Below are positions 25,937 to 34,820 of a stretch of 57,270 nt of DNA, in pieces; position 1 is the first letter of the stretch, and the number at the start of each line of letters is the position of its first letter. Where the stretch lies: assembly GCA_944322745.1 (NCBI GenBank), contig CALUPV010000011.1:1-57270 (forward strand), read 5' to 3'. The position numbers and the translations under genes are program-made. The notes under the pieces were generated by a model. It was not told the DNA's origin. It saw only the letters and a program-made list of their open reading frames with translations, and ran no database searches. This DNA is from Candidatus Gastranaerophilales bacterium. Its GTDB lineage: Bacteria; Cyanobacteriota; Vampirovibrionia; Gastranaerophilales; Gastranaerophilaceae.

Positions 25937-26398
25937 ATGGTAAAAGAATGGAATGAATATTTTCTTGAGATTGCAAAAACTTGTGCTTCTCGTTCAAATT
26001 GTATAAGAGCTCACGTTGGCGCTGTTATCGTTGGAGAAGACCGAAAAATAAAAGCAACCGGATATAATGGAACACCCTCAAAAGTTATTTCTTGCCTTGA
26101 ATTGGGTAAATGTTACAGAATAGAACATAATATACCCTCAGGAACAATGTATGAAACTTGCAGAAGCATACACGCAGAACAAAACGCAATAATACAAGCA
26201 GGACAAGACAGATGTCAAAATGCAACTATGTATATCTACGGTCATAATTTTATTTGTATACTTTGTAAAAGATTTATTGTACAAGCAGGAATAAAAGAAG
26301 TTTATTTAAGAAAAGATGATAATTCACCTATAGAGCATGTCTCTGTGGAAGAGATAAAAAAAGAATTATCCGAAGTTTTTTATACTTCTGCAAAATAA
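25937..26398 (+). CDS. dCMP deaminase (ComEB-like)
   Basis: This 153-residue zinc-dependent deaminase converts dCMP to dUMP for thymidylate synthesis. The metal-binding H-A-E-Q-N-A-I motif supplies the His ligand and proton-shuttling Glu. The Cys pair is C-I-L-C, following I where most homologues have Pro-Cys. A Cys/His-rich insertion (residues 23-60) typical of dCMP deaminases is present. GAGGATT precedes ATG. It is a single gene with a bidirectional terminator after it. Confidence 0.9.
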   Translation: MVKEWNEYFLEIAKTCASRSNCIRAHVGAVIVGEDRKIKATGYNGTPSKVISCLELGKCYRIEHNIPSGTMYETCRSIHAEQNAIIQAGQDRCQNATMYIYGHNFICILCKRFIVQAGIKEVYLRKDDNSPIEHVSVEEIKKELSEVFYTSAK

Positions 26399-26427
26399 AA
26401 AAGAGGTTTTATTAAGACCTCTTTTTT
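26397..26427. terminator. Bidirectional terminator between dCMP deaminase and rubrerythrin
   Basis: AAAAAAGAGGT (26397-26407) and ACCTCTTTTTT (26417-26427) form an 11 bp stem flanked by A and T runs, suitable for both convergent genes. The stem overlaps the deaminase stop codon. Confidence 0.92.
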
Positions 26428-26437
26428 ATTGATAAAT

Positions 26438-27019
26438 TTATAAACAATCACACAAAACATTGAAATAACCTTGTGGTTTAGAACAGACAGGACATTTTTC
26501 CGGTGCGGATTCATTTTCTATAATAAAGCCACAATGAGAACACATCCAGTTTGGTTTATCTTTTCTTTTGAACATTTCATTATTTATTAATCTTTCATGT
26601 AATTTGGCATATCTTTTACTGTGATGTGCTTCAATGGTAGCAATATTAAAAAATGTTGTTGCTATATCTTTAAAGCCTTCTTCTTCGGCTATTGTTCCGA
26701 ATTCGGGATATAGTAAAGAATGTTCTTCCTCTTCATATTTGGCAGCACACATAAGATTTGCCCTTGTATCTCCGAAACAAGAAGGATATGTAGCGTTTAA
26801 TATTTGTACCTCTTCTCCATCTAAGAATTTAAAATAAATTTCAGCATGTTCTTTTTCATTTAAAGCAGTCATTCTAAATATATTAGCAATTTCAATAAGT
26901 CCTTCTTTTTCTGCCGTAGAAGCAAAAATACAATATCTGTTTCGAGCCATTGATTCACCTGCAAAAGCTTTCATAAGATTTTCACGTGTTCTTGTATCTT
27001 TTAATGATTTTTTTTCCAT
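26438..27019 (-). CDS. rbr: Rubrerythrin
   Basis: The 193-residue protein has a ferritin-like diiron domain (about 1-145, with E-S-M-A-R-N-R-Y, N-E-K-E-H-A-E and E-A-H-H-S-K-R) and a C-terminal rubredoxin iron site (C-S-H-C-G ... C-P-V-C). It reduces hydrogen peroxide in anaerobes and microaerophiles and protects against oxygen. A strong GGGAGGA ribosome binding site precedes ATG. Its presence fits an obligately anaerobic lifestyle. It stands alone. Confidence 0.96.
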   Translation of the reverse strand: MEKKSLKDTRTRENLMKAFAGESMARNRYCIFASTAEKEGLIEIANIFRMTALNEKEHAEIYFKFLDGEEVQILNATYPSCFGDTRANLMCAAKYEEEEHSLLYPEFGTIAEEEGFKDIATTFFNIATIEAHHSKRYAKLHERLINNEMFKRKDKPNWMCSHCGFIIENESAPEKCPVCSKPQGYFNVLCDCL

Positions 27020-27076
27020 AATTCAGTCCTCCCAATTATTTTATAAATGCTTTATTTATGTTATATAATGACCATT

Positions 27077-27757
27077 ATGGCTAAATTAATAGAGTATAAA
27101 GAAAATAATGGTGAATATAACATGAGATTTGATTCTCAGTTACTTAATGATGCCATCCAAGCACAAGAAAAAGAACCGATAATTCGTTTTTACGGTTGGA
27201 ACCCACCTTGTGTCTCTTTAGGAAGAAATCAATCCATTGAAAATATAAATACAGATTTTTGTAGAGACAACGGAATAGATATAGTCCAAAGAATAACAGG
27301 CGGAAGAGGGCTTTTGCATGATAATGAAGTTACATACTCTTTCATATGCTCCATAGAATTTTTGGGTAAAGGAGAAAGTATAATTGCCTCATATAAAGAA
27401 ATTTCATCAGCTATAATAGAAGGGTTCAAAAATATAGATATTAAACTTGAACTCGGCGGGAAGAAGAAAATTGAAGCAAAACATGACTACTGTATGCTTA
27501 TTTCAACAGGAGCCGATTTATCTTATAATGGTAAAAAATTAATAGGTTCAGCCCAATATAGAAAACAAGGTTACATTCTACAGCATGGTTCCATCCTTTT
27601 TAATTATAATCAGCAAATAATAAAGGAAATTTTCTACGAAAAAAATAACAACTGTATAACATGCATAGAAGAAATAAACCCATCACTTAACAGATATGAT
27701 GTTATAAAAGCAATGAAGGAAGGGTTTAGAGACTATTTTTCTATCTCTTTGTCCTAA
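27077..27757 (+). CDS. LipM-like octanoyltransferase / lipoate-protein ligase family protein
   Basis: This 226-residue BPL_LplA_LipB-family protein has the landmarks I-R-F-Y-G-W-N-P-P, R-I-T-G-G-R-G-L-L-H and G-S-A-Q-Y-R-K-Q-G-Y-I-L-Q-H-G-S-I. The segment before G-S-A-Q contains a Cys (D-Y-C-M-L) where, by my remembered alignment, LipM of Bacillus carries its catalytic Cys. That points to octanoyl transfer from acyl carrier protein to a lipoyl domain rather than ATP-dependent lipoate ligation. ATG 27077 matches family starts and lies just after a TATAAT at 27064, so the transcript would have almost no leader. The 3' end overlaps the convergent gene by 17 bases. Confidence 0.8.
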   Translation: MAKLIEYKENNGEYNMRFDSQLLNDAIQAQEKEPIIRFYGWNPPCVSLGRNQSIENINTDFCRDNGIDIVQRITGGRGLLHDNEVTYSFICSIEFLGKGESIIASYKEISSAIIEGFKNIDIKLELGGKKKIEAKHDYCMLISTGADLSYNGKKLIGSAQYRKQGYILQHGSILFNYNQQIIKEIFYEKNNNCITCIEEINPSLNRYDVIKAMKEGFRDYFSISLS

Positions 27758-28148
27758 ATTTTGCTGTATAATACACAGAACTCTTACTTAAAATATTATG
27801 TAATCTTTCTTCGTCATCATTTGTAGCTGCAGTCAGAAAATATCTGGTCTGAGTTTCTCTCGGATTAACCGAAAATTCAGCTTGAGTTAATATAACATCT
27901 TTTGAACCCTTTGGTAAAATTGATTTATATTTTCTGTCTAAATCTTCAGCAAAATTTTGCGCTGCATTATGGACTGTACCATCGATTACTTCATCATGTT
28001 TTTGAAATGTATCAATCAAATTATAATTTTTTAATGTATGGTTATTATCAAATGAAACCTTTAATAACTGAGGAATGGTTGCCTTTGGTTTATCATCATT
28101 TAAAGTAAAAACCATTAAAGAGCCGAAAGAAACCGGTGGTATATTCAT
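27741..28148 (-). CDS. Small lineage-specific protein of unknown function
   Basis: This 135-residue protein starts M-N-I-P-P-V-S-F-G-S. It has no signal peptide or membrane segment and reads as a mixed alpha/beta soluble protein. Similar short N-termini ending in an aromatic-Gly pair recur in other proteins of this genome segment (49526), suggesting a lineage-specific feature. It is convergent with the LipM-like gene and overlaps it by 17 bases. Confidence 0.65.
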   Translation of the reverse strand: MNIPPVSFGSLMVFTLNDDKPKATIPQLLKVSFDNNHTLKNYNLIDTFQKHDEVIDGTVHNAAQNFAEDLDRKYKSILPKGSKDVILTQAEFSVNPRETQTRYFLTAATNDDEERLHNILSKSSVYYTAKFRTKR

Positions 28149-28279
28149 ATTTTTTCCTTTTTTTGTATTATCTGTGACATTTTTAAAACATGTACAAAAA
28201 AAAACTTGCTATTTTTAATATGAAATTAGTTTAAAATCTGATACAATTGGTTTTAAATATACTATTATTGAGGTCATTT

Positions 28280-29626
28280 ATGAAAAATATAAAGAAAACA
28301 TTGATTAAATATCCTTATCTAGAAAAACCTGTCGAAATATATGAAAGAGAATGCGGACACAAAATTGTATTTGCATACAAAAGAGGTTCCCTAATAAATA
28401 TAAGCAGCTGGGTTAAAACCGGTTCTATAAATGAAAATGATGAAAATAACGGCATTTCGCATTTTTTAGAACACCTTATGTTTAAAGGAACAAATAAGCA
28501 TAAAGCAGGCGAATTTGACAGAATACTCGAGTCTCGAGGAGCTATAGTAAACGCTGCCACCTGGAAAGATTATACATTTTACTACGTAACAATACCGAAA
28601 GGTAGCGATGAAAGAAATTTTAACGACACACTGGATCTGCATGCCGATATGATGCTTGACCCGATTATACCTGATAATGAAATAGGGGAACCATTTGACA
28701 TTGAAAATCCAAATATAAAAACGAAACGAGAAAGGCATGTTGTTATTGAAGAAATAAGAATGAGAAAAGACCAACCTTGGACAAAAGTATATAATCAAAC
28801 AAATCAAAATATGTATACAACGCATCCTTATAAAAGAGATGTAATAGGAAATGAACAAATAATTTCAACAATCACAAGAGAATGTATTCTTGATTATTAT
28901 AGAACCCACTACACACCCAATAATATAACAACAATTATTGTTGGAGAATTAAATCCGGATGAAATAATCCCCAAAGTTGCAAAAGCATTTGATTTCAAAG
29001 GAAGAAAAAACAGAGAAAATGATAAGTACAAAATAGATATTCCTACGCAAACAACAAAATATGTAGAAACATATTCAAGAATTAACACAGGATTTCTAAT
29101 GTTTGGATATTTGGGGGCACAAGCTATTGATATAAAAACTTGTACAATACTTGAAATGCTTGCATTAATTTTAGGTCAAGGTCAAAGTTCAAGATTATAT
29201 CAAGAACTCATAGAGAAAGCTGAAAAACAAATATTCAACATCGTTTCAACAGACTATTATCATTTTAGAGATGGTGGGAATTTATTTATACAAGCCAATT
29301 TTAAACCTAATGAAAAAGAAAATGCCATTAATCTTATTAAAGAACAAATTCACAAAATCTGTACAGACGGTATAACTGAAAAAGAATTAAAAAAAGCTAA
29401 GAAGAAATTAAAAGCCGGTTTTGCGGAAAATTCAGAGAGTGTTTCGGATATAGCAGAGACCATCGGGTTTTATATGACAGTATGCAACAAACTTGAATGT
29501 GTAGAAGAATATATGCATGCTATTGAAGAGATTACCCTTGAGGATATTAAGAATATTTCACAAAGCTATCTTGATATAAACAAAGCTGTAATCTCAGTAT
29601 TAATGCCTGAGTCTTACAAAAAATAA
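28280..29626 (+). CDS. M16 family zinc metallopeptidase, catalytic subunit
   Basis: The 448-residue peptidase has the inverted zinc motif H-F-L-E-H (HXXEH) near residue 70, with the downstream Glu ligand region I-E-E-I-R-M-R. Two homologous halves of about 200 residues form the closed chamber typical of the family. ATG 28280 with GAGG six bases upstream is preferred over the frame opening at 28247. The gene ends 11 bases before a second M16 gene that lacks the motif, the usual arrangement of an active/inactive heterodimer. Confidence 0.93.
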   Translation: MKNIKKTLIKYPYLEKPVEIYERECGHKIVFAYKRGSLINISSWVKTGSINENDENNGISHFLEHLMFKGTNKHKAGEFDRILESRGAIVNAATWKDYTFYYVTIPKGSDERNFNDTLDLHADMMLDPIIPDNEIGEPFDIENPNIKTKRERHVVIEEIRMRKDQPWTKVYNQTNQNMYTTHPYKRDVIGNEQIISTITRECILDYYRTHYTPNNITTIIVGELNPDEIIPKVAKAFDFKGRKNRENDKYKIDIPTQTTKYVETYSRINTGFLMFGYLGAQAIDIKTCTILEMLALILGQGQSSRLYQELIEKAEKQIFNIVSTDYYHFRDGGNLFIQANFKPNEKENAINLIKEQIHKICTDGITEKELKKAKKKLKAGFAENSESVSDIAETIGFYMTVCNKLECVEEYMHAIEEITLEDIKNISQSYLDINKAVISVLMPESYKK

Positions 29627-29637
29627 AAGGATACAAA

Positions 29638-30882
29638 ATGGAAAAATATACATTAACAAATGGAATAAGAACAATTATAAAAAGAAATAAAAACACACCA
29701 AGGACAGCAATTGCACTTTACTTCAAACTCAATAATGATGAAGAGAAATCCGGGCTATATTATTTAATGATACAACTATTTTATCAAGGTACAAAAAACA
29801 GAACATCGGAACAATTAGCAAATGAACTTGACGAAAATGCAATTGATTTAAATATTGAAAAAAAAGCAGATTATATAAGATTCAAATTACTTTGTTTGAA
29901 TGAAGATATAAATTTAGCGTTAGAAATATTGCAAGACATAATAGAAAATTCAACTTTTAATGAGTTTGAAAAAGAAATCATTAAGATAAAAGGCGAATTT
30001 GAATCTGATTTAGACTCAGCGAAAGTTAAAGCACAAGATGAATACTATAGAACAATATTTAAAAATCATCCTTATGGCATAGGACGAAAAGAAGTAATAG
30101 AACAAATAAGCAAGATTACAAAAGAAGATTTGTTAAAAGCATATGAAGAAATAAAAAATTACGGGCAAAAAAACATCTCAATAGCCGGCGATATAGATAA
30201 GGAAATAATTATTCCTTTATTAGAAAAACATCTTTGTAATATAAAAAATACTGAACTAAAAGATAACCGAAAAAAAGTTGAGCCATTGAATAAAAACATA
30301 GTTTCAATTATTGAAAAAGAAGATGCCAATCAAGCACAAATTTTTATGGGGTGGAGATTTCCTAATATATATTCCGAAGACTATGCAACAATTATTCTTC
30401 TAAATACGATACTTGGTTCATCAGGCTTAAGTTCAAGGCTCTTTCTTGAATTAAGAGAAAAACAAGGTCTTGCATACACCGTAAGAAGTGTATATGAACC
30501 TTTCATCTTATCTGGTCATTTCTTTGTATACATAGCAACAGAACCAAAGAACATAAAAACCTCCTTAAACGGATTTGATAAAGAAATAAATAAAATAATG
30601 ACAGAAATAATTTCAGATAAAGAACTGGAAGAAGCAAAAAATAATGCTATAGGAAAAAGACAATTTTATAGTGAAACAAATCTCTTAGAAGCTTCTTTAA
30701 GCGGTTATTATGAATTTTTAGGTCTTGGTTTTGACTATGAAGAAAAACTTATAGATAGCATTAAAAATGTAACAAAAGAACAAATTATAGAAACAGCAAA
30801 AAAATATTTTGCAGAAAGTAGTGCATTATGTGTATTAGCTCCCCGAAAATATCTTATAGAGGCTGATTTATTAAAAATATAA
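29638..30882 (+). CDS. M16 family peptidase, non-catalytic partner
   Basis: This 414-residue M16-fold protein has Y-L-M-I-Q-L-F-Y where HXXEH should be, so it cannot bind the zinc. It keeps the substrate-binding Arg/Tyr segment of the second half (L-R-E-K-Q-G-L-A-Y-T-V). In PqqF-like bacterial pairs such a subunit completes the active chamber. It is directly cotranscribed with the catalytic subunit. Confidence 0.9.
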   Translation: MEKYTLTNGIRTIIKRNKNTPRTAIALYFKLNNDEEKSGLYYLMIQLFYQGTKNRTSEQLANELDENAIDLNIEKKADYIRFKLLCLNEDINLALEILQDIIENSTFNEFEKEIIKIKGEFESDLDSAKVKAQDEYYRTIFKNHPYGIGRKEVIEQISKITKEDLLKAYEEIKNYGQKNISIAGDIDKEIIIPLLEKHLCNIKNTELKDNRKKVEPLNKNIVSIIEKEDANQAQIFMGWRFPNIYSEDYATIILLNTILGSSGLSSRLFLELREKQGLAYTVRSVYEPFILSGHFFVYIATEPKNIKTSLNGFDKEINKIMTEIISDKELEEAKNNAIGKRQFYSETNLLEASLSGYYEFLGLGFDYEEKLIDSIKNVTKEQIIETAKKYFAESSALCVLAPRKYLIEADLLKI

Positions 30883-30925
30883 CTGTCAAAACAGTTAAAG
30901 TTATGATAAAATCAACATAGATAAT

Positions 30926-32524
30926 ATGAGCAACATAAATACAGATACAAAAAAAATAACAAAAGAAATAGATAAGTTTCAAAAATCAGGTAATATACAA
31001 AAAGCAATAGAAACTTGTCGTGGTGCTATATCTCAAGATGAAAATAATGCCGAACTGCATATTAAACTTGGCGATTTATACATGGAGTGGCATCTTGACA
31101 TACATCAGATAAAACAATATGTAGATGAAGCAATTACAGAGTACCAAAGAGCACTTGAATCTTGCGTTGACTCAGCTGAAATTTATTTCAAAATAGCAAT
31201 GGCATTTTATTATAAAAGAGAACTTGAAAAAGCTATAAATTATTTTAAACTTGCATTGGAACATAATACAAAATTAGCTGAAGCACACTTTATGATTGCT
31301 GAAATTTTTATGAAAAAAGGAGATTTTCTGGAAGCAGTAGAATCCGCACAAAGAGCCATTTCAATTTCACCTTTTACATCATCAAGGGCATATTTTCTGA
31401 TTTATAACATCTTGTCCATATCAAAGAAATATAAAACAAATAAACGTTATTGGATGCTTGTAGCCTCTTTTCTTACACTTCCATTTGATAAATATGCAAT
31501 GAAAGAAGTTATTAGAAGAATATCATATCTGCAGTTTTTACCAACATTACTAAAAACTTCATTAATGATCTTTTTAAAAGGTTTCAATCAAGAAGTTTTG
31601 GATATATATAGAGAAACAATAGATAGAGCCCCGAGGTTCGTGGAACTATACATAAATCTTGGAAGAGTATATTATGAACTAAAACGTTATGATGACGCCA
31701 TATGTGAATATAAAATGGCAATCTGGCTTGATAGCTTAAATATAAGAGCCTATTATTATCTATGCCAGTTATATGAAGAACAAAGAGATTATGATAATGC
31801 AATTCTAACTTGTGAGAAATTAATTGAAATTCAGCCACACATAGCAGATTTTCATTGCCGTCTTGCGCAATATTTATATTTAAGAGGAGATATAGATCAA
31901 TCTATAGAACATTATCAAACAGCATTAACTTTAAATCCTAATACAAAATGGTCAAGTTATGTTGCTCAAACTTTAGGATTTATCTTTCAAGAAAACACAA
32001 AAAATTTAGACGCTGCAATTAGTTCATATCAAATTGCTTATAACTTAAGTCCAAATGATATTGATATTTATCTTAACTTAGGAAATGTTTTTTTTGAAAA
32101 AGGTTCTTATGATAATGCATTGATGGTATACAAAAAAGCATTGGAATCATCCCCTCATAATGCAAGACTTCACTGCAACTTGGGATATTTATACTGGGGC
32201 AAAGGCAATATTGAAGAAGCCATAAAAGAATATGAAAAAGCAATAAAATATGATAATACATATGATATTGCATATAATAATTTAGGAGTTATATACCTTG
32301 ACGATTTAGGAAGGGTAAAGAAAGCTATAGAACTATTCGAAGCTGCAAGAAAATATAATCCTAATTATGCTTTGGCACATTATAATTTAGCCCGTTCAAT
32401 AGCTATAACAGGAGATAAAGTGGAAGCTGCAAAATTATACCAAATAGCTTTAGATATTAATACTTATACTCAGGAACTTGATCCTGTTGATATTGAAGAA
32501 AAAATTCAAGATTTATTTACATAA
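30926..32524 (+). CDS. Tetratricopeptide-repeat protein
   Basis: The 532-residue protein is built almost entirely of TPR units. At least ten can be read, for example around residues 20-50, 85-150, 235-300, 305-345 and 375-510, with recurring A-x-x-x-Y-x-x-A and N-P/N-x-A spacing. A less repetitive helical stretch at about 160-215 interrupts the array. No signal peptide or membrane anchor is visible, so it should be a cytoplasmic scaffold. It stands between the M16 pair and a thioesterase gene. Confidence 0.88.
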   Translation: MSNINTDTKKITKEIDKFQKSGNIQKAIETCRGAISQDENNAELHIKLGDLYMEWHLDIHQIKQYVDEAITEYQRALESCVDSAEIYFKIAMAFYYKRELEKAINYFKLALEHNTKLAEAHFMIAEIFMKKGDFLEAVESAQRAISISPFTSSRAYFLIYNILSISKKYKTNKRYWMLVASFLTLPFDKYAMKEVIRRISYLQFLPTLLKTSLMIFLKGFNQEVLDIYRETIDRAPRFVELYINLGRVYYELKRYDDAICEYKMAIWLDSLNIRAYYYLCQLYEEQRDYDNAILTCEKLIEIQPHIADFHCRLAQYLYLRGDIDQSIEHYQTALTLNPNTKWSSYVAQTLGFIFQENTKNLDAAISSYQIAYNLSPNDIDIYLNLGNVFFEKGSYDNALMVYKKALESSPHNARLHCNLGYLYWGKGNIEEAIKEYEKAIKYDNTYDIAYNNLGVIYLDDLGRVKKAIELFEAARKYNPNYALAHYNLARSIAITGDKVEAAKLYQIALDINTYTQELDPVDIEEKIQDLFT

Positions 32525-32537
32525 TGGAGAATTCTAA

Positions 32538-32948
32538 TTGGAATACGTTCAAGAAATAAGAGTTTTATATAGTGATACAGATTCATACGGTGTAGTTTGG
32601 CATGGCTCCTATACAAAGTGGTTTGAAGCTGCAAGAGTAGGTCTTGTTGAAGCACTTGGCATGGACTTAGAAGAGCTTGAAACAAATAATATTCTTTTTC
32701 CTGTTGTAGAAATGAACATACGTTATAAGTCTTCTGCAAAAATGAATGAACGTATTATAATTAAGACAGAAATAACAGAATTAAAACCGCTAAGTATAAC
32801 ATTTGAACATAAAGTCTATGAAAAGAAAACCAATACCTTAAGAGTAATTGCACATACTACAATTGTCGTCATTGACAGCATTACAGGTAAAATGTACAGA
32901 AAGATGCCTGAAGAACTATATTCTAAATTTACAAAAGCAATTGAATGA
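32538..32948 (+). CDS. YbgC-type acyl-CoA thioesterase (hot-dog fold)
   Basis: This is a 136-residue member of the 4-hydroxybenzoyl-CoA thioesterase/YbgC family. The signature V-L-Y-S-D-T-D-S-Y-G-V-V-W-H-G-S-Y has the catalytic Asp at about 14. It hydrolyses short acyl-CoA or acyl-ACP thioesters. The start is a TTG with GGAG about ten bases upstream. It follows the TPR gene by 13 bases, so the two are likely cotranscribed. No Tol-Pal genes are adjacent, unlike in proteobacteria. Confidence 0.88.
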   Translation: MEYVQEIRVLYSDTDSYGVVWHGSYTKWFEAARVGLVEALGMDLEELETNNILFPVVEMNIRYKSSAKMNERIIIKTEITELKPLSITFEHKVYEKKTNTLRVIAHTTIVVIDSITGKMYRKMPEELYSKFTKAIE

Positions 32949-33051
32949 GAAACTTGTTTATTAATCTTTAGGTCAATAAATATAAATCCTTGGACTATGT
33001 CCCATTTTTATAATATTTCTTAGAATTGTATAAGATAAAAAGGGGCATAAA

Positions 33052-33813
33052 TTGGGGATAGTTTATAACAATAAATATGAACAAATAAAACACTCTGAAA
33101 AGGAAGACAATTCCCTTGCTCAAATATATTTTTCTGAAGCAGAAGAACTTAGATACAATAAAAAATTCAAAGAAGCAATAGATAAATATCTTCATTCTAT
33201 ATTGATAAACAGAAATAATTATAAAACATATATCGGTCTTGCACTTGCATATAAAAATCTAAAAGAATACAACAAGGCTATAAAAAATTTAGAGAAAGCA
33301 GAAATACTACAACCTGATGATATAAATGTTCAAAAAGAACTTGCCATATGCAATATTATAAAAGGAGATTTTGAAAACGGCATAAAACATCTGATATGCT
33401 CAATAAAATTGGAACCCAATAATATTGAAATCCAAATGCAGCTTGCTTTAGTACATGAAATGATTGAAGAAGAAAATATGGCTTTAATGATATATCAAAA
33501 AATCATAGAAACAGAACCTGTATATATACGAGCACACATTCAAAAAGCAACTTTGTATATGCATCTGGAAGATTATATTAACAGTGCAAAAACTTTCAAA
33601 GAAGTACTTCGACTCCAAAAAGATTATTATAGAGCATATTTGGCTATCGGTATCTGCTATGAGAAACTTGGAAATAAACAAGGTGCAAGAAGATTCTATA
33701 AAAAATACTTAGCCACATCAATTGCTTCTTCGAGTAAAGAAGAAATATCAAAAAGAATCATTGAACTCGAAAGTAAAAAGAACACAGCAACACATAACTT
33801 AAAACTATTATAG
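33052..33813 (+). CDS. Tetratricopeptide-repeat protein
   Basis: The 253-residue protein has about five TPR units from residue 20 to 225, e.g. Y-I-G-L-A-L-A-Y-K-N-L-K-E-Y-N-K-A and Y-L-A-I-G-I-C-Y-E-K-L. It uses a TTG start with AAAGGGG eight bases upstream. No export signal is visible. It is separate from the 30926 TPR gene and probably a scaffold of unknown partners. Confidence 0.85.
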   Translation: MGIVYNNKYEQIKHSEKEDNSLAQIYFSEAEELRYNKKFKEAIDKYLHSILINRNNYKTYIGLALAYKNLKEYNKAIKNLEKAEILQPDDINVQKELAICNIIKGDFENGIKHLICSIKLEPNNIEIQMQLALVHEMIEEENMALMIYQKIIETEPVYIRAHIQKATLYMHLEDYINSAKTFKEVLRLQKDYYRAYLAIGICYEKLGNKQGARRFYKKYLATSIASSSKEEISKRIIELESKKNTATHNLKLL

Positions 33814-33872
33814 AGAAGTTTGATTATTTTAATCCTTTTTGCTAAAGTACATAAGGAATAAGTAGTATTATT

Positions 33873-34820
33873 ATGGAAGAAAAACTGGATATAATAACAA
33901 TCGGGGAAAGTTTAATAGAACTTTCTACCAATGAGAATTTAACAACGGCAGTAAGTCTTGATAAATATTACGGAGGAGATACACTTACTACAGCAATTTC
34001 CGCGCTAAGGTTAGGTTCAAAAGTCGGATTTATTTCAAGAATAGGAATGGATTGTTTTAAAGATTATTTGCTTGAAAGCTGGCAAGATGAAGGATTAGAT
34101 ATCTCGCATGTTAAACCGGTACAAGGGTTCAACGGCATTTATATAGTATCAAAAAAAGAAGATTGCAGTGATAAAGAATTCGCATTTTATCGAAAAAAAA
34201 CAGCAGCAACAAATCTTTCAGTTGAAGATATTTCTACAGATTATATTCAAACTTCTTCTTTATTATATGCAACAGGTATAACACAGTCTCTTTCAATATC
34301 AGCAAGAGAAGCTGTGAAGAAAGCTTTTATAATAGCAAGAGAAAATAATATTATTACGGCATATGATCCTAACTATACATCCAAAATTTGGGATTCTGAA
34401 GAAGCCAGAGAAGCTTTTGATGAGATTGTCGAATTTATAGATATACTCTTTTTAAACGTCAAATATGACTCAAAAGTTGTGATTGACTCTGAATCAATAG
34501 ATAATACAATAAAATATCTATGGGATAAGGGAATAACAACTGTTGTGATAAAATCCTCAATTGATAAAGGTTATTATGTAGGTTATCAAGGTAAAATTGA
34601 ATTTATAAAATTCATCAATGAAGAAGTTTGGGATGATACAGGAGCCGGTGATGCATTCAATGGTGGTGTTTTGCACGGAATAACCTCCGGCATGTCCCCA
34701 TTTAAAGCTGTAATGTTAGGCGCAATTGTGGCCGGTTTGCAAATAAAGAGCCTTGGTGCCATAAAATCAATACCGACAAAAGAAAATGTATATAGAATTT
34801 TTAAAGGTCAAAATGACTAA
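33873..34820 (+). CDS. PfkB-family carbohydrate kinase
   Basis: This 315-residue ribokinase-fold sugar kinase has the N-terminal motif Y-Y-G-G-D-T-L and the catalytic signature D-D-T-G-A-G-D-A-F-N-G-G near residues 253-264, with the base Asp in the last D. It resembles 2-keto-3-deoxygluconate kinases in overall pattern, but the substrate is not certain. It overlaps the csaB-like gene by 8 bases, which indicates coupled translation and perhaps a joint role in cell-surface polymer synthesis. Confidence 0.87.
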   Translation: MEEKLDIITIGESLIELSTNENLTTAVSLDKYYGGDTLTTAISALRLGSKVGFISRIGMDCFKDYLLESWQDEGLDISHVKPVQGFNGIYIVSKKEDCSDKEFAFYRKKTAATNLSVEDISTDYIQTSSLLYATGITQSLSISAREAVKKAFIIARENNIITAYDPNYTSKIWDSEEAREAFDEIVEFIDILFLNVKYDSKVVIDSESIDNTIKYLWDKGITTVVIKSSIDKGYYVGYQGKIEFIKFINEEVWDDTGAGDAFNGGVLHGITSGMSPFKAVMLGAIVAGLQIKSLGAIKSIPTKENVYRIFKGQND

